Shown: positions 8,384 to 17,522 of the stretch, piece after piece
How positions within the stretch are numbered: position 1 is the stretch's first letter
Layout of the letters: the number at the start of each line of letters is the position of its first letter
Assembly: GCA_944391255.1 (NCBI GenBank)
Contig: CALXSW010000035.1
Coordinates: 1-26,163, forward strand
Direction: 5' to 3'
Source of the DNA: an uncultured Clostridia bacterium
Lineage (GTDB): Bacteria > Bacillota > Clostridia > UBA1381
Length of the DNA: 26,163 bases
Made by a program: the position numbers and the translations under genes
Notes under the pieces: generated by a model
The model's database searches: none
What the model was told of the DNA's origin: nothing
The model's input: only the letters and a program-made list of their open reading frames with translations

Positions 8384-10575
8384 TGTTGGATTCTGAGAAT
8401 ATAGTTGGAAGATTGCTTAATGATCGTTATGATGTGCTTAATAAGATCGGCACAGGCGGTATGGCAACAGTATATAAGGCACACGATAAAGTGCTTGACA
8501 GAAACGTGGCTATAAAAGTGCTGCGCGATAATCTGGAGGACCAGAAGGAAATAGTATCAAACTTTATAAAAGAGGCGCGATCATCAGCCAGTCTTGTTCA
8601 TCCTAATATAGTTTCTGTATATGATGTATGCGAATTCGAAGGCATAAATTACATGGTTATGGAACTGGTTGACGGCGCGACTTTAAAGCAGTATATAAAG
8701 AGCAAGCAGCGTCTGCCATGGCAGGAAGCGTGTGACTATGCTATTCAGATAGGTCAGGGTATACAGGCAGCACATGAGAAAAATATAATTCACAGAGATA
8801 TTAAGCCGCAGAATATAATAATGGCTCCCGGCGGTGTGCTTAAAGTAACTGACTTTGGCATAGCAAAAGCAATGGAAAGCGATAAGACTATAGCAGGCGG
8901 CACAGCTCTTGGCAGCGTCCATTATATTTCACCTGAGCAGGCGCGCGGCGGCTTTACCGATGGAAGAGCTGATATATATTCACTTGGAGTCGTTCTTTAT
9001 GAAATGCTTGCGGGCCGCGTGCCGTTTGACGGTGATTCACCGGTATCTGTGGCGCTTATGCATATAGAAAAAGATCCTGTGAATGTCAAGTGTGTAAACA
9101 TGGATGTTCCGTCTGATCTGGCATATGTGACAATGAAGGCAATGTCAAGAGATGTAAATAAAAGATATCAGATAATGCAGGAATTTCTTGACGATCTGAG
9201 AGCAGTTCTCGCAGATGAGCCGCTCCCATCAAAGGAAAAGGATCGTCAGGAAACTGTCGAAGAACACGACGACTTTATAATTGAGAAGCCAGAGGAAGAT
9301 GAAATAACAAAGGCTGATCCACGCAGGAGCCAGAAGCAGAGCTCGAGGAAAAATAACAAGGAAAAATCTGAAAAGAAGAAAAAAGCTGAGAAGAGGAAAA
9401 AAGCGAACAGGAATGCGGCGATAATGGCATTATCGACTATACTTGTATTTGTGCTTGTAATTGTGGGGATTTTTGTTTTTAAATTTAACCCATTTGCAAA
9501 GCACGTTCCGGATCTGTCATATAGATCGATCGAGGACGCTATAGCAACAGCTCAGGCAAGTGGATACAAGGTATCAAACGCGTATGAGTTTACTTTATCC
9601 GATACAGTCGCGGACGGAAATGTAGCAGGTCAGATACCGGCGGCAGGAGTAGCCGCTTCAAAATCTGAGCCTATAACTCTTATAATATCTGTTGGCACAT
9701 CAGGCGGCGGAATAGAAGTACCGAATGTTTCACTGCTGCCTGTAGATGATGCGGCAGAACAGCTTGAAAATGAAACTCTTGAATATAAGATAGTTTCGGA
9801 ATTCAGCAGCGATGTAGAGTATGGTGCAGTTATACGCCAGACTCCGTTTGCAGGTACGCATGTTAATTCAGGTGATATAGTTACAATACATGTGAGCATA
9901 GGTCCGGGACAAAATGTGGAAACAGGTGAAACAGCTGAAATACCAAGCGTTCTCGGATTGTACAGAGATAATGCGGAAAGTGAGCTTAGCATGAGAAATC
10001 TCGGCTTGGGAACTGTCACTAAAAAGGCGTCTGACGAGCCGGAGGGTACAATAATAATGCAGAGTCCGGGCGCGGGATCAGTTGTAAACGCTGGTGATAC
10101 GGTATCGGTCGTAATTTCAAGCGGAAGCCTTGCTACAACGCTTAGCAGCTCATATGTGCCGCCTGAAAGAACAGATGAAGATGATATTGATAATGATGTG
10201 CTCACACCTCCCGATCCCGATAATGCAGATGAGGCTGAAAATACTGATGAAGAATCATCTACAGATATGACAAGACGTGATATGCCTGGAAACACAGATA
10301 GCGCAGAGCAAAGCGACAATGCCGAAGAAAGCTCTGATGATGGAACATCCTCAGAAGAAAGCGGTTCGTCAACTCAGCTTTACACCGTAAAGATACCTGA
10401 TGCGGCTGGTGATGTTGTATCGGTAGAAATATATGCAAACGGAGAGCTTGTACACAGCGGTGAGCATAGAAAAACTGAGGGATCGGTGGCTGTTCAAATA
10501 TCGGGCAGCGGAACTGTGAATGTTGAGGCATATATAGACGGCTCAAAAGTCAGCGAGAAAAAAATAACATTTTAA
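8383..10575 (+). CDS. prkC: PASTA-domain Ser/Thr kinase PrkC
   Basis: A transmembrane Hanks-type kinase that senses cell-wall fragments and signals to growth, division and germination proteins. The cytosolic kinase domain (about 1-275) has the glycine loop GTGGMATV (23-30), Lys45, HRDIKPQN with Asp139, DFG at 157-159 and the activation-loop end HYISPEQ. A Lys/Glu-rich juxtamembrane stretch (285-343) precedes one membrane span (about 345-368). Three PASTA repeats follow at about 374-437, 445-507 and 519-581. An acidic Ser-rich linker (590-665) then leads to a beta-rich end domain of about 65 residues, probably the counterpart of the Ig-like cap in Bacillus and Staphylococcus kinases. The whole is 730 residues, longer than the roughly 650 of B. 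subtilis PrkC. Confidence 0.96.
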   Translation: MLDSENIVGRLLNDRYDVLNKIGTGGMATVYKAHDKVLDRNVAIKVLRDNLEDQKEIVSNFIKEARSSASLVHPNIVSVYDVCEFEGINYMVMELVDGATLKQYIKSKQRLPWQEACDYAIQIGQGIQAAHEKNIIHRDIKPQNIIMAPGGVLKVTDFGIAKAMESDKTIAGGTALGSVHYISPEQARGGFTDGRADIYSLGVVLYEMLAGRVPFDGDSPVSVALMHIEKDPVNVKCVNMDVPSDLAYVTMKAMSRDVNKRYQIMQEFLDDLRAVLADEPLPSKEKDRQETVEEHDDFIIEKPEEDEITKADPRRSQKQSSRKNNKEKSEKKKKAEKRKKANRNAAIMALSTILVFVLVIVGIFVFKFNPFAKHVPDLSYRSIEDAIATAQASGYKVSNAYEFTLSDTVADGNVAGQIPAAGVAASKSEPITLIISVGTSGGGIEVPNVSLLPVDDAAEQLENETLEYKIVSEFSSDVEYGAVIRQTPFAGTHVNSGDIVTIHVSIGPGQNVETGETAEIPSVLGLYRDNAESELSMRNLGLGTVTKKASDEPEGTIIMQSPGAGSVVNAGDTVSVVISSGSLATTLSSSYVPPERTDEDDIDNDVLTPPDPDNADEAENTDEESSTDMTRRDMPGNTDSAEQSDNAEESSDDGTSSEESGSSTQLYTVKIPDAAGDVVSVEIYANGELVHSGEHRKTEGSVAVQISGSGTVNVEAYIDGSKVSEKKITF

Positions 10576-10586
10576 GGTAATTGAAT

Positions 10587-11447
10587 ATGACAGGAACAAT
10601 ATACAAAGGTATTGGCGGGTTTTATTATGTAAATACTGAGTATGACGGTATATTCGAGTGTAAGGCGCGAGGAAAGTTCAGAAAAGATCACATAATACCT
10701 ATGATCGGCGATAAAGTCGAGATAGAGGTAAAAAACGGAAAAGGATCTATTACAGAGATATATGAGCGTCATACTAAGCTTATACGTCCGGCTGTTGCAA
10801 ACATTGACATTGTAGTCGTTGTAGCTGCCGCGGCAAGCCCGGATCCTAATACAAATCTTATAGACAAAATGCTTGTGAATGCTGAAATAAACGGTATTGA
10901 GCCTATTGTCTGCATAAATAAATCTGATCTTGCGGACAGCAGCACTCTTGTTGAGCTGTACAGAAAAGCGGGATACAAGGCTATTTCTGTTTCAGCAGAG
11001 GAAAAGCATGGGCTTGACGAGCTTATGGAGCTTATAAAGGGAAAGACTGCCGCATTTGCAGGGGTGAGCGGCGTAGGAAAGTCGAGTATACTGACTCATA
11101 TCATAGGCAGCAAGCTTGAAACGGGAAATATATCCGAAAAGATCAGCCGCGGAAAACACACAACGCGCCATGTTGAGCTTTTTCCGGTCGAAGGCGGAGG
11201 CTATGTTCTTGACACTCCGGGATTTTCCTCGGTTGAAGCTGAAGATGTTGATTTACATGAGCTTGAAATGTGTTTTCCGGAGTTCCGCAATGAAACAGGA
11301 AAATGCAGATTCAGAGGCTGCGCTCATATAAACGAGCCGGACTGCGCGGTAAAAGACGCAGTAGAATCAGGTAAAATAAGCAAATCAAGATATGACACAT
11401 ATGTTGAATTATATGAATTCGTGAAAGGGAGAAAACAGTGGAAATAG
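10587..11447 (+). CDS. rsgA: Ribosome small-subunit-dependent GTPase RsgA
   Basis: A circularly permuted GTPase that aids late 30S subunit maturation. Counting from 10587, motif order is permuted: G4 NKSD (111-114), then G1 GVSGVGKS (159-166), a switch region GKHTTRH and G3 DTPG (209-212). An N-terminal OB-fold precedes the GTPase. The C-terminal zinc knuckle has Cys240, Cys245, His247 and Cys253. I prefer the ATG at 10587, nine bases after AAGG; a TTG two codons upstream (10581) sits almost on top of that ribosome site. It overlaps rpe by ten bases. Called CpgA/YloQ in B. subtilis, where the neighbours are the same. Confidence 0.95.
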   Translation: MTGTIYKGIGGFYYVNTEYDGIFECKARGKFRKDHIIPMIGDKVEIEVKNGKGSITEIYERHTKLIRPAVANIDIVVVVAAAASPDPNTNLIDKMLVNAEINGIEPIVCINKSDLADSSTLVELYRKAGYKAISVSAEEKHGLDELMELIKGKTAAFAGVSGVGKSSILTHIIGSKLETGNISEKISRGKHTTRHVELFPVEGGGYVLDTPGFSSVEAEDVDLHELEMCFPEFRNETGKCRFRGCAHINEPDCAVKDAVESGKISKSRYDTYVELYEFVKGRKQWK

Positions 11448-12097
11448 TTCTATCACCATCAATTTTATCAGCAGATTTTTATAATCTTGGCGAGCAGGTG
11501 CAAAAATGCGAATCGGCAGGCGCAAAATACATTCATATAGATGTTATGGATGGCGTGTTCGTGCCTAATATAAGTTTCGCATTCCCGATTATTGAATCTC
11601 TGCGTACAAGAACAAACATAGTATTTGATGTGCATCTTATGATCACGAAGCCTGAGCGGTATATTGAGCGGTTTGCTGAAGCGGGAGCTGATATCATAAC
11701 ATTTCATGCGGAGGCGGCAGATAACATTGCAGAATGTATATCTCTTATACGCTCATTAGGTAAGCGTGTTGGTATAGCTATAAATCCGCATACAGCTGTA
11801 GAAACAATACTGCCGTATATAGATGATCTGGATATGGTTTTGTGTATGACTGTTGAAGCGGGATACGGCGGACAGAAATATATGAGTCTTGTAGACGAAA
11901 AGATAAGTTTTATACGCGATCGTTTCCCTGATATAGATATACAGGTAGACGGCGGAGTGAGCGAGTCAAATGTCGAAGAACCTATAAGAGCGGGAGCGAA
12001 CATCATAGTTGCAGGCTCGGCTGTTTTTAAAGATGATATAGAAACTAATGTCAAAGATATTCTTAAAAAAATGAATGAAGTAAAGGAGAGCATGTGA
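11438..12097 (+). CDS. rpe: Ribulose-phosphate 3-epimerase
   Basis: Interconverts ribulose 5-phosphate and xylulose 5-phosphate in the pentose phosphate pathway; a TIM barrel. Metal and catalytic residues are intact: His33 and Asp35 in HIDVMDG, His66 in DVHLM, Asp171 in QVDGGV. SPSILSADF at the N-terminus is the family signature. In the phosphate-binding loop the usual (N/E)PGFGGQ reads EAGYGGQ (residues 140-146), with Ala for Pro and Tyr for Phe. The start is GTG, eight or so bases after AAGGGAG, inside the end of rsgA. The length of 219 is typical. Confidence 0.95.
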   Translation: MEIVLSPSILSADFYNLGEQVQKCESAGAKYIHIDVMDGVFVPNISFAFPIIESLRTRTNIVFDVHLMITKPERYIERFAEAGADIITFHAEAADNIAECISLIRSLGKRVGIAINPHTAVETILPYIDDLDMVLCMTVEAGYGGQKYMSLVDEKISFIRDRFPDIDIQVDGGVSESNVEEPIRAGANIIVAGSAVFKDDIETNVKDILKKMNEVKESM

Positions 12098-12098
12098 T

Positions 12099-12704
12099 AT
12101 GCGTGCTGTCATAATAGGAAACGGCGATATAAAAAATTACGCGTATATAAAGAGCAAGCTCAATGCAGAAGATTTTATTATCTGCGCTGACGGAGGTATA
12201 CGCCACGCAAAAAAAATGGGACTAAAAATAAATATCGCTATAGGAGATTTTGACTCATATGAGCTTGATGATGAGCTGAACAGTATTGTATATCCTGTAC
12301 GAAAGGATTTTATCGATGGAGAACTTGCTATTGATTACGCTATAGAGCATGGATATGACGAGATAATGATGATCGGTATGACCGGCACACGGCTTGATCA
12401 TACGCTTACGAACATTTCTCTTCTTACAAAACATGATAATGCTTATCTCATAGATGACAACAACGAAATATACATATTGAGAAACAGGCTTGTTTTTAAT
12501 GGCAGAAAAGGTAAGACGCTTTCTGTTATACCTTTATTTGGCTCTGTCAGCGGACTAAATTCCAAGGGACTTGATTATCCGCTAAACGATACAGGACTTG
12601 AATTTGGAACAGGTTTAGGAAACAGCAATGTTATAATAAATGATCATGCGGAAATAACAATAGGCAAAGGGATCGCCGTTGTGATCATAAATAACGGTGA
12701 TTGA
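12099..12704 (+). CDS. thiN: Thiamine pyrophosphokinase
   Basis: Converts thiamine to thiamine pyrophosphate with ATP, the salvage route to the cofactor. Characteristic blocks are CADGGIRHA (residues 29-36), the metal-binding IGDFDS (48-53), the DGELAID stretch near 73-79 and the thiamine-site motif GTRLDHTLTNI (96-106). At 201 residues it is of normal size (about 210). It starts one base after the rpe stop, with an AAAGGAG site inside the end of rpe. The rsgA-rpe-thiN order matches B. subtilis (cpgA-rpe-yloS). Confidence 0.93.
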   Translation: MRAVIIGNGDIKNYAYIKSKLNAEDFIICADGGIRHAKKMGLKINIAIGDFDSYELDDELNSIVYPVRKDFIDGELAIDYAIEHGYDEIMMIGMTGTRLDHTLTNISLLTKHDNAYLIDDNNEIYILRNRLVFNGRKGKTLSVIPLFGSVSGLNSKGLDYPLNDTGLEFGTGLGNSNVIINDHAEITIGKGIAVVIINNGD

Positions 12705-12715
12705 GAGGAAAGAAA

Positions 12716-13852
12716 ATGATTTATCTTGATAATGCCGCTACAACAAAGCCGTGCAAGGAAGCAGCGGAAGCGCTGCTTTCGTGTGTTGAGAATTTTGGAA
12801 ATCCATCATCACTGCACGGTCTCGGACTTGAAGCGGAAAAGATCATAAATACGGCTAAAGAAAGAATAGCCAGAAAAATAGGCAATATCGATAAGCGACA
12901 TATTATATTTACATCAGGAGGAACTGAGGCAAATAACCTTGCCGCTTTTGGTATTACAAGCGCAATGAAAAGATCAGGAAACAGGATCATAACATCTAAA
13001 ATAGAGCATCCGTCTGTACTTGAAGCTTTTAAAAAGCTTGAGAAGGACGGATTTGATGTTATATACTGCGATGTAAATAAAGACGGCAGACTCGATATTG
13101 AAGCTTTTAGGAAAGCTATGACAGCTGATACTATTTTTGTAAGCATCATGCATGTCAATAATGAAACGGGTGTAATACAGCCAACAGAGGAAATATCTAA
13201 AATAATAAGAGCTGTGTCGGCAAAATGTGTATTCCATGTCGATTGTGTTCAGTCTTTCTGTAAGATACCCGTGACGCCGTCAAAGATAGGCGCTGATATG
13301 ATAACTGTGAGCGCGCATAAAATACACGGCTTTAAAGGGTGCGGTGCGCTGTACACTGGCGGAAAAAGACTTATCCCGACGATATATGGCGGAGAGCAGC
13401 AGTCGGAGATACGTCCGGGGACGGAAAATATCGGCGGTATAGCCGCATTTGGTGCCGCGGCGGAAGCGTCAAAACCTGATAGAGAACTGATGATGTCAAA
13501 GCGTAAGCTAATGAAAGAAACGATTTTATCTATGTACAGTGACGCTGTATTTAACGGATCAGATGAATATAATTCCGGAAGTGTTTTAAACGTGTCATTT
13601 CCGGGCATAAAGGCGGAGATACTTCTTCACTCTCTTGAGCGCCATAAGATATATATATCTACAGGATCTGCATGCTCAAGTCATAAGCCGCAGCCAAGTC
13701 ATGTCCTCACCGCAATGGGTGTAGGCGCGAGAGAAATAGCTGGTGCGGTGCGTATAAGCTTTTCTGAACGCACCTCTGAATCGGAAATAATCGAGGCAGC
13801 GAAAAAAATCGCATCGGAAGCAAATGAGATACGCAAATTTACACGACTTTAA
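12716..13852 (+). CDS. Cysteine desulfurase, NifS/NifZ-like (probable ThiI partner)
   Basis: A PLP enzyme that takes sulfur from cysteine as an enzyme-bound persulfide. From the ATG at 12716 (378 residues), the N-terminus is YLDNAATT. The cofactor lysine is Lys202 in SAHKIHG, with supporting His98, Asp176 and Gln179, and RPGTENIGG follows. The nucleophile is Cys320 in STGSACSS. A GAGAGGAAAG ribosome site decides the start; a TTG at 12701 in the same frame lies before it and is not used in my call. No IscU or SufU gene is near; thiI follows 46 bases on. By analogy with the B. subtilis NifZ-ThiI pair, this is inferred to be a dedicated sulfur donor for tRNA thiolation rather than a general iron-sulfur enzyme. 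Confidence 0.92.
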   Translation: MIYLDNAATTKPCKEAAEALLSCVENFGNPSSLHGLGLEAEKIINTAKERIARKIGNIDKRHIIFTSGGTEANNLAAFGITSAMKRSGNRIITSKIEHPSVLEAFKKLEKDGFDVIYCDVNKDGRLDIEAFRKAMTADTIFVSIMHVNNETGVIQPTEEISKIIRAVSAKCVFHVDCVQSFCKIPVTPSKIGADMITVSAHKIHGFKGCGALYTGGKRLIPTIYGGEQQSEIRPGTENIGGIAAFGAAAEASKPDRELMMSKRKLMKETILSMYSDAVFNGSDEYNSGSVLNVSFPGIKAEILLHSLERHKIYISTGSACSSHKPQPSHVLTAMGVGAREIAGAVRISFSERTSESEIIEAAKKIASEANEIRKFTRL

Positions 13853-13898
13853 ATTTCTGTTGATGCTCATTCAGCAGCTGAAAGGATAAGATATAAAA

Positions 13899-15077
13899 AT
13901 GAAAGAGATTATACTTTGTAAATATGGTGAGATCATTCTGAAAGGCGGAAACCGCCCTAAGTTTGAAAATATGCTTATAGCTAATATACGAAGCGCGCTA
14001 AAGAATGTTGCGGACTGTAAGATAACATTAAAGCAGGCGACGATATATATAGATAAGTTTGATGATGATAAGATAGACCTTATATGTGATAGACTTTCAA
14101 AGGTATTTGGCATTGTGTCGATCACTCGCGCGGCTGTCTGTGAAAAGAATATGGACAGCATAAAAGAAGTAGCAAAGGCTTATCTTGCAGATGATTTTTG
14201 CAAAGAATGCACCTTTAAAGTTGAGGCAAAGCGTTCTGATAAAAAATTCCCAATGACATCTATAGAGATAGCTATAGATCTTGGAGGTTATCTCAACGAG
14301 GAATTTGGAAATATAGAATGTGATGTTCATGATCCTGATATTGTTGTAAGATGCGAGGTTCGCGAGAACGCGGCGTATGTATATAACAACAGCAAGAAGA
14401 TAAAAGGACAGGGCGGAATGCCTATAGGCACAGGCTCAAAAGCAGCGTTGCTCCTGTCGGGCGGAATAGATTCGCCTGTAGCGGGACATATGATCGCAAA
14501 ACGCGGTGTAACGATAGATGCGATAAACTTCTTTTCTTTCCCTTATACTTCTGACAGAGCAAAGGAAAAGGTCATATCTCTTGCAAAGATAATCGCTCAG
14601 TATACAGGATCTATCAGAATGTTTATCGTTCCGTTTACAGAGATACAGCTTGAGATACGAGATAAATGTCCAGAAGAGCATATGACGCTTATAATGAGGC
14701 GGTTTATGATGAGAATAAGCGAGAAGATAGCGCGCCATAATGGAGCGAAAGCCCTTGTTACAGGTGAGAGTGTGGCTCAGGTGGCGAGCCAGACACTTTC
14801 AGCTCTTGACGTTACAAACGCCGTAGTGGATATGCCTATATTGCAGCCTCTTATCGGAATGGATAAAATAGAGGTAATAAACAGAGCTGTAGAGATAGGA
14901 ACGTATGACACGTCGATCTTGCCGTACGAGGATTGCTGTACAGTATTTACGCCAAAGCATCCTACAATAAATCCAAAGCGAAGCAATATTGAAAAAAGCG
15001 AGAGCAGACTCGACGTGGAAGATCTTGAAGCAAGAGCGCTTGCAGGCGTTGAAATGCTCGAGATATATCCTGACTAA
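13899..15077 (+). CDS. thiI: tRNA 4-thiouridine synthase ThiI (short form)
   Basis: Makes 4-thiouridine at position 8 of tRNA, a near-UV sensor, by adenylating the base and transferring sulfur. The protein has an N-terminal ferredoxin-like part, a THUMP RNA-binding domain (about 60-165) and the PP-loop AANH domain with SGGIDS at 187-192. At 392 residues it lacks the C-terminal rhodanese domain of the E. coli enzyme, so sulfur must be passed directly from a desulfurase, as in B. subtilis. The conserved cysteine of the YEDCCTVF motif is at 346/347. An AAAGGA site precedes the ATG. The gene lies after the desulfurase in the same orientation. Confidence 0.95.
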   Translation: MKEIILCKYGEIILKGGNRPKFENMLIANIRSALKNVADCKITLKQATIYIDKFDDDKIDLICDRLSKVFGIVSITRAAVCEKNMDSIKEVAKAYLADDFCKECTFKVEAKRSDKKFPMTSIEIAIDLGGYLNEEFGNIECDVHDPDIVVRCEVRENAAYVYNNSKKIKGQGGMPIGTGSKAALLLSGGIDSPVAGHMIAKRGVTIDAINFFSFPYTSDRAKEKVISLAKIIAQYTGSIRMFIVPFTEIQLEIRDKCPEEHMTLIMRRFMMRISEKIARHNGAKALVTGESVAQVASQTLSALDVTNAVVDMPILQPLIGMDKIEVINRAVEIGTYDTSILPYEDCCTVFTPKHPTINPKRSNIEKSESRLDVEDLEARALAGVEMLEIYPD

Positions 15078-15115
15078 TATGATCTTTAATTGCGAAATGG
15101 AGGCATAAACATATT

Positions 15116-16474
15116 ATGACAAAAGCAGAAATATTCAAGAAAAGCATAAATGGCAAAAAAATAACTGTTATAGGCATAGGCATATCTAATATGCCGCTCA
15201 TAACAATGCTTGTTGAGTGCGGAGCGATCGTTACGGCTTGTGACGCGCACGATGAAGAATGGCTTGGCGATAACTACAGAAAATGCGCGGAGCTTGGAGT
15301 TAATATGCATCTCGGAGAGGATTATCTCGATCATCTCACAGATGAAATAATATTTAAAACTCCCGGCATGAGATATGATAAGCCTCAGCTCCTTAAGGCT
15401 GTAGAAAACGGAGCTAAGCTGACATCTGAAATGGAAATGTTCTTCGAGCTGTGTCCAGCGCATATAATAGCTGTTACAGGTTCTGACGGAAAGACTACTA
15501 CAACATCGCTCATAAACGAGATGATGACAAGAGCCGGATATAAAACATGGCTCGGAGGAAATATAGGAAGACCACTTCTCTCACAGGTAGGCGATATGAC
15601 AGAAGATGATTATGCTATACTTGAGCTTTCATCATTCCAGCTGCATACAATGAAGTATTCGCCAGAAATAGCTGTAATAACTAATCTCAGTCCTAACCAT
15701 CTTGACTGGCATACAGATTATCAGGAGTATATAGACGCAAAGACAAACATATTTATGCATATGAATGAAGGAGCAAAGCTCATATTGAACGCTGACAACG
15801 AAGACAGTGCAAGCCTTGCTGTGCCGGTAGAGATAAATGTGAATTACTTCTCGAGAAATCAGAAGGCTGAAATATATCTTGATGGCGATATAATAAAATA
15901 TGGCGATGAAGATGTTCTGAATATAAACGACATAAAAATACCCGGAATGCATAATGTTGAAAACTACATGGCTGCTATAGGCGCGGTACATGATCTTGTG
16001 CCAAACAGTGTGATTGTAGACACGGCAAAGGAGTTTGGCGGAGTGCCGCACAGAATTGAGCTTGTGAGAACTCTTGAGGGGATACGTTTTTATAACAGCT
16101 CTATAGACTCAAGCCCTAACAGGACAATAAACACTCTAAATGTTTTCCCTGAAAAGGTGATCATGATAGCGGGCGGAAAAGACAAGGGCATACCTTATGA
16201 CGCTATCGGCGAACCGATCGCGGATCATGTGAAAATACTTATACTTATCGGCGCGACATCTGATAAGATACTTGACGCGCTTAAGGCGACAGGAAGAGAA
16301 GACGAGGTAGAGGTTATACGCGCGTCAACATATGAGGACGCGGTGGGAACAGCATACGACAAAGCGCATGAGGGAGATGTAGTTCTGTTATCTCCGGCGT
16401 CAACGAGCTTTGATATGTTCCGAAATTTTGAGGAAAGAGGAAATCTGTTCAAGAGAATAGTCAATGAACTGTGA
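15116..16474 (+). CDS. murD: UDP-N-acetylmuramoylalanine--D-glutamate ligase
   Basis: Adds D-glutamate to UDP-MurNAc-L-Ala in the cytosolic phase of peptidoglycan synthesis. The three Mur ligase domains are visible: an N-terminal Rossmann region (KKITVIGIGISN), an ATP-binding domain with TGSDGKTTTT (121-130), ELSSFQL and SPNHLDWH, the conserved Lys209 in AKTNIF (the position usually carbamylated), and a C-terminal domain starting near residue 310. The motif usually written NDSKATN reads NSSIDSSPNRT here, followed by AGGKDKGIPYD; I recall this form from clostridial MurD proteins, so it looks like a lineage trait rather than damage. No other mur or division gene is adjacent. A GGAGG site lies 12 bases before the ATG. 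Confidence 0.94.
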   Translation: MTKAEIFKKSINGKKITVIGIGISNMPLITMLVECGAIVTACDAHDEEWLGDNYRKCAELGVNMHLGEDYLDHLTDEIIFKTPGMRYDKPQLLKAVENGAKLTSEMEMFFELCPAHIIAVTGSDGKTTTTSLINEMMTRAGYKTWLGGNIGRPLLSQVGDMTEDDYAILELSSFQLHTMKYSPEIAVITNLSPNHLDWHTDYQEYIDAKTNIFMHMNEGAKLILNADNEDSASLAVPVEINVNYFSRNQKAEIYLDGDIIKYGDEDVLNINDIKIPGMHNVENYMAAIGAVHDLVPNSVIVDTAKEFGGVPHRIELVRTLEGIRFYNSSIDSSPNRTINTLNVFPEKVIMIAGGKDKGIPYDAIGEPIADHVKILILIGATSDKILDALKATGREDEVEVIRASTYEDAVGTAYDKAHEGDVVLLSPASTSFDMFRNFEERGNLFKRIVNEL

Positions 16475-16493
16475 TCGGAGGCGCTCAGTATAA

Positions 16494-17522
16494 ATGAGAA
16501 AATTAATAGAAAGACTTTCGGAGCTGAGAGGGACATCGGGACACGAGTACAGGATAAGTGATCTTATCGCGGCGGAATTTGAGCCTTATGCTGATGAAAT
16601 AATAAAAAGTCCGATAGGCTCTGTTATCGCTGTAAAAAAATGCGGGATAGAAAATGCTCCATCGGTCATGATAGAGGCGCATATGGATGAGATAGGACTT
16701 ATGGTTTCCTCTATAACAGATGACGGATTCGTCACATTTACTGATATAGGCGGAGTAGATGAGAGGATATTGCCATCTCTTGAGGTTACGATACACGGAC
16801 AGTCAGATGTTTCAGGTGTCATAGGAATAATACCTGCCGAATATACAGACACTTCAAAAAGCTATAAAAGCGAGGATCTCGCTATAGATACAGGTCTTTC
16901 AAAAGTTGAATTAACAAAACTTATATCTGTTGGAGATTGTATAACATTGCCTCAATCGGTGGGAAGACTGGGCAAAAAGCAGATAAGTCTTAAAACAATG
17001 GATGACAGAGCTTCTGTAGCCGTTCTTGTTGACGTGCTGAAAAAGCTGAAAAATGAGCAGTTATCATGTGATATCTACGCTGTTTCAGCTGTTCAGGAGG
17101 AGGTCACAGGCGCGGGAGGCAAGACGTCAGCCTTTTCAATAAGACCTGATATCGCCATAGCGATAGATGTAACTCACGGAATAACTCCGGACAACAGTGA
17201 AAGCGCCTTTCGCCTTGGCTCCGGCACGATAATAGGCAGGGGACCGAGCCTGCATTCAAAGCTTACAGACAGATTGATCGATATATGCAAAGCTGAGCAG
17301 ATAAAATATGATCTTGAGATCGAAGGCGGATACACCGGAACAGACGCGTGGGATATACAGACCTCGCGCGGAGGCATTGCGACAGCTCTTTTATCAATAC
17401 CGCTAAAATATATGCATACGTCTGTCGAAACACTCGATATACGTGATGTAAAAGCCACATCGCGCCTTATAACAAAATTTATATCAGGATTGGAGGGTGA
17501 TCTTTCATGGCTCTCTCTTTAA
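16494..17522 (+). CDS. M42 family metallo-aminopeptidase, paralogue 1 (intact active site)
   Basis: A cytosolic di-metal aminopeptidase of the M42 (TET / glutamyl aminopeptidase / FrvX) family, 342 residues, which trims peptides from proteolysis. The di-metal site appears complete: His63 and Asp65 in EAHMDEIG, bridging Asp170 in TMDDR, catalytic Glu202 and ligand Glu203 in VQEEV, Asp225 in IDVTHG, His308 in YMHTS. The GTDA segment near 281-284 is also kept. M42 enzymes typically assemble into dodecameric tetrahedra. It starts 19 bases after murD with a GGAGG site and overlaps the next paralogue by 16 bases. Substrate preference cannot be read from sequence. Confidence 0.93.
   Translation: MRKLIERLSELRGTSGHEYRISDLIAAEFEPYADEIIKSPIGSVIAVKKCGIENAPSVMIEAHMDEIGLMVSSITDDGFVTFTDIGGVDERILPSLEVTIHGQSDVSGVIGIIPAEYTDTSKSYKSEDLAIDTGLSKVELTKLISVGDCITLPQSVGRLGKKQISLKTMDDRASVAVLVDVLKKLKNEQLSCDIYAVSAVQEEVTGAGGKTSAFSIRPDIAIAIDVTHGITPDNSESAFRLGSGTIIGRGPSLHSKLTDRLIDICKAEQIKYDLEIEGGYTGTDAWDIQTSRGGIATALLSIPLKYMHTSVETLDIRDVKATSRLITKFISGLEGDLSWLSL

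Noticed and set aside
9630..10319. 229-codon open frame on the minus strand opposite prkC
   Set aside because: It is antisense to the PASTA repeats and acidic tail, its product is a low-complexity Ser/Thr-rich string, and I recognised no domain in it. It is explained by codon bias of prkC.
10581..10586. TTG start for rsgA two codons before the ATG
   Set aside because: It lies directly next to the AAGG ribosome site with almost no spacing; the ATG at 10587 is correctly placed.
12701..12715. TTG start for the cysteine desulfurase
   Set aside because: The frame MRGKK precedes the conserved MIYLDNAATT start, and the purine-rich ribosome site lies inside that extension.
13870..13882. Small inverted repeat TTCAG-CAG-CTGAA between the desulfurase and thiI
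   Set aside because: Only a five-base stem with a three-base loop and no T-run; too weak for a terminator and likely chance.
16085..16135. Loss of the usual DSKATN motif in MurD taken as damage
   Set aside because: I recall the NSSIDSSPNRT form from clostridial MurD proteins, and the rest of the protein is intact.
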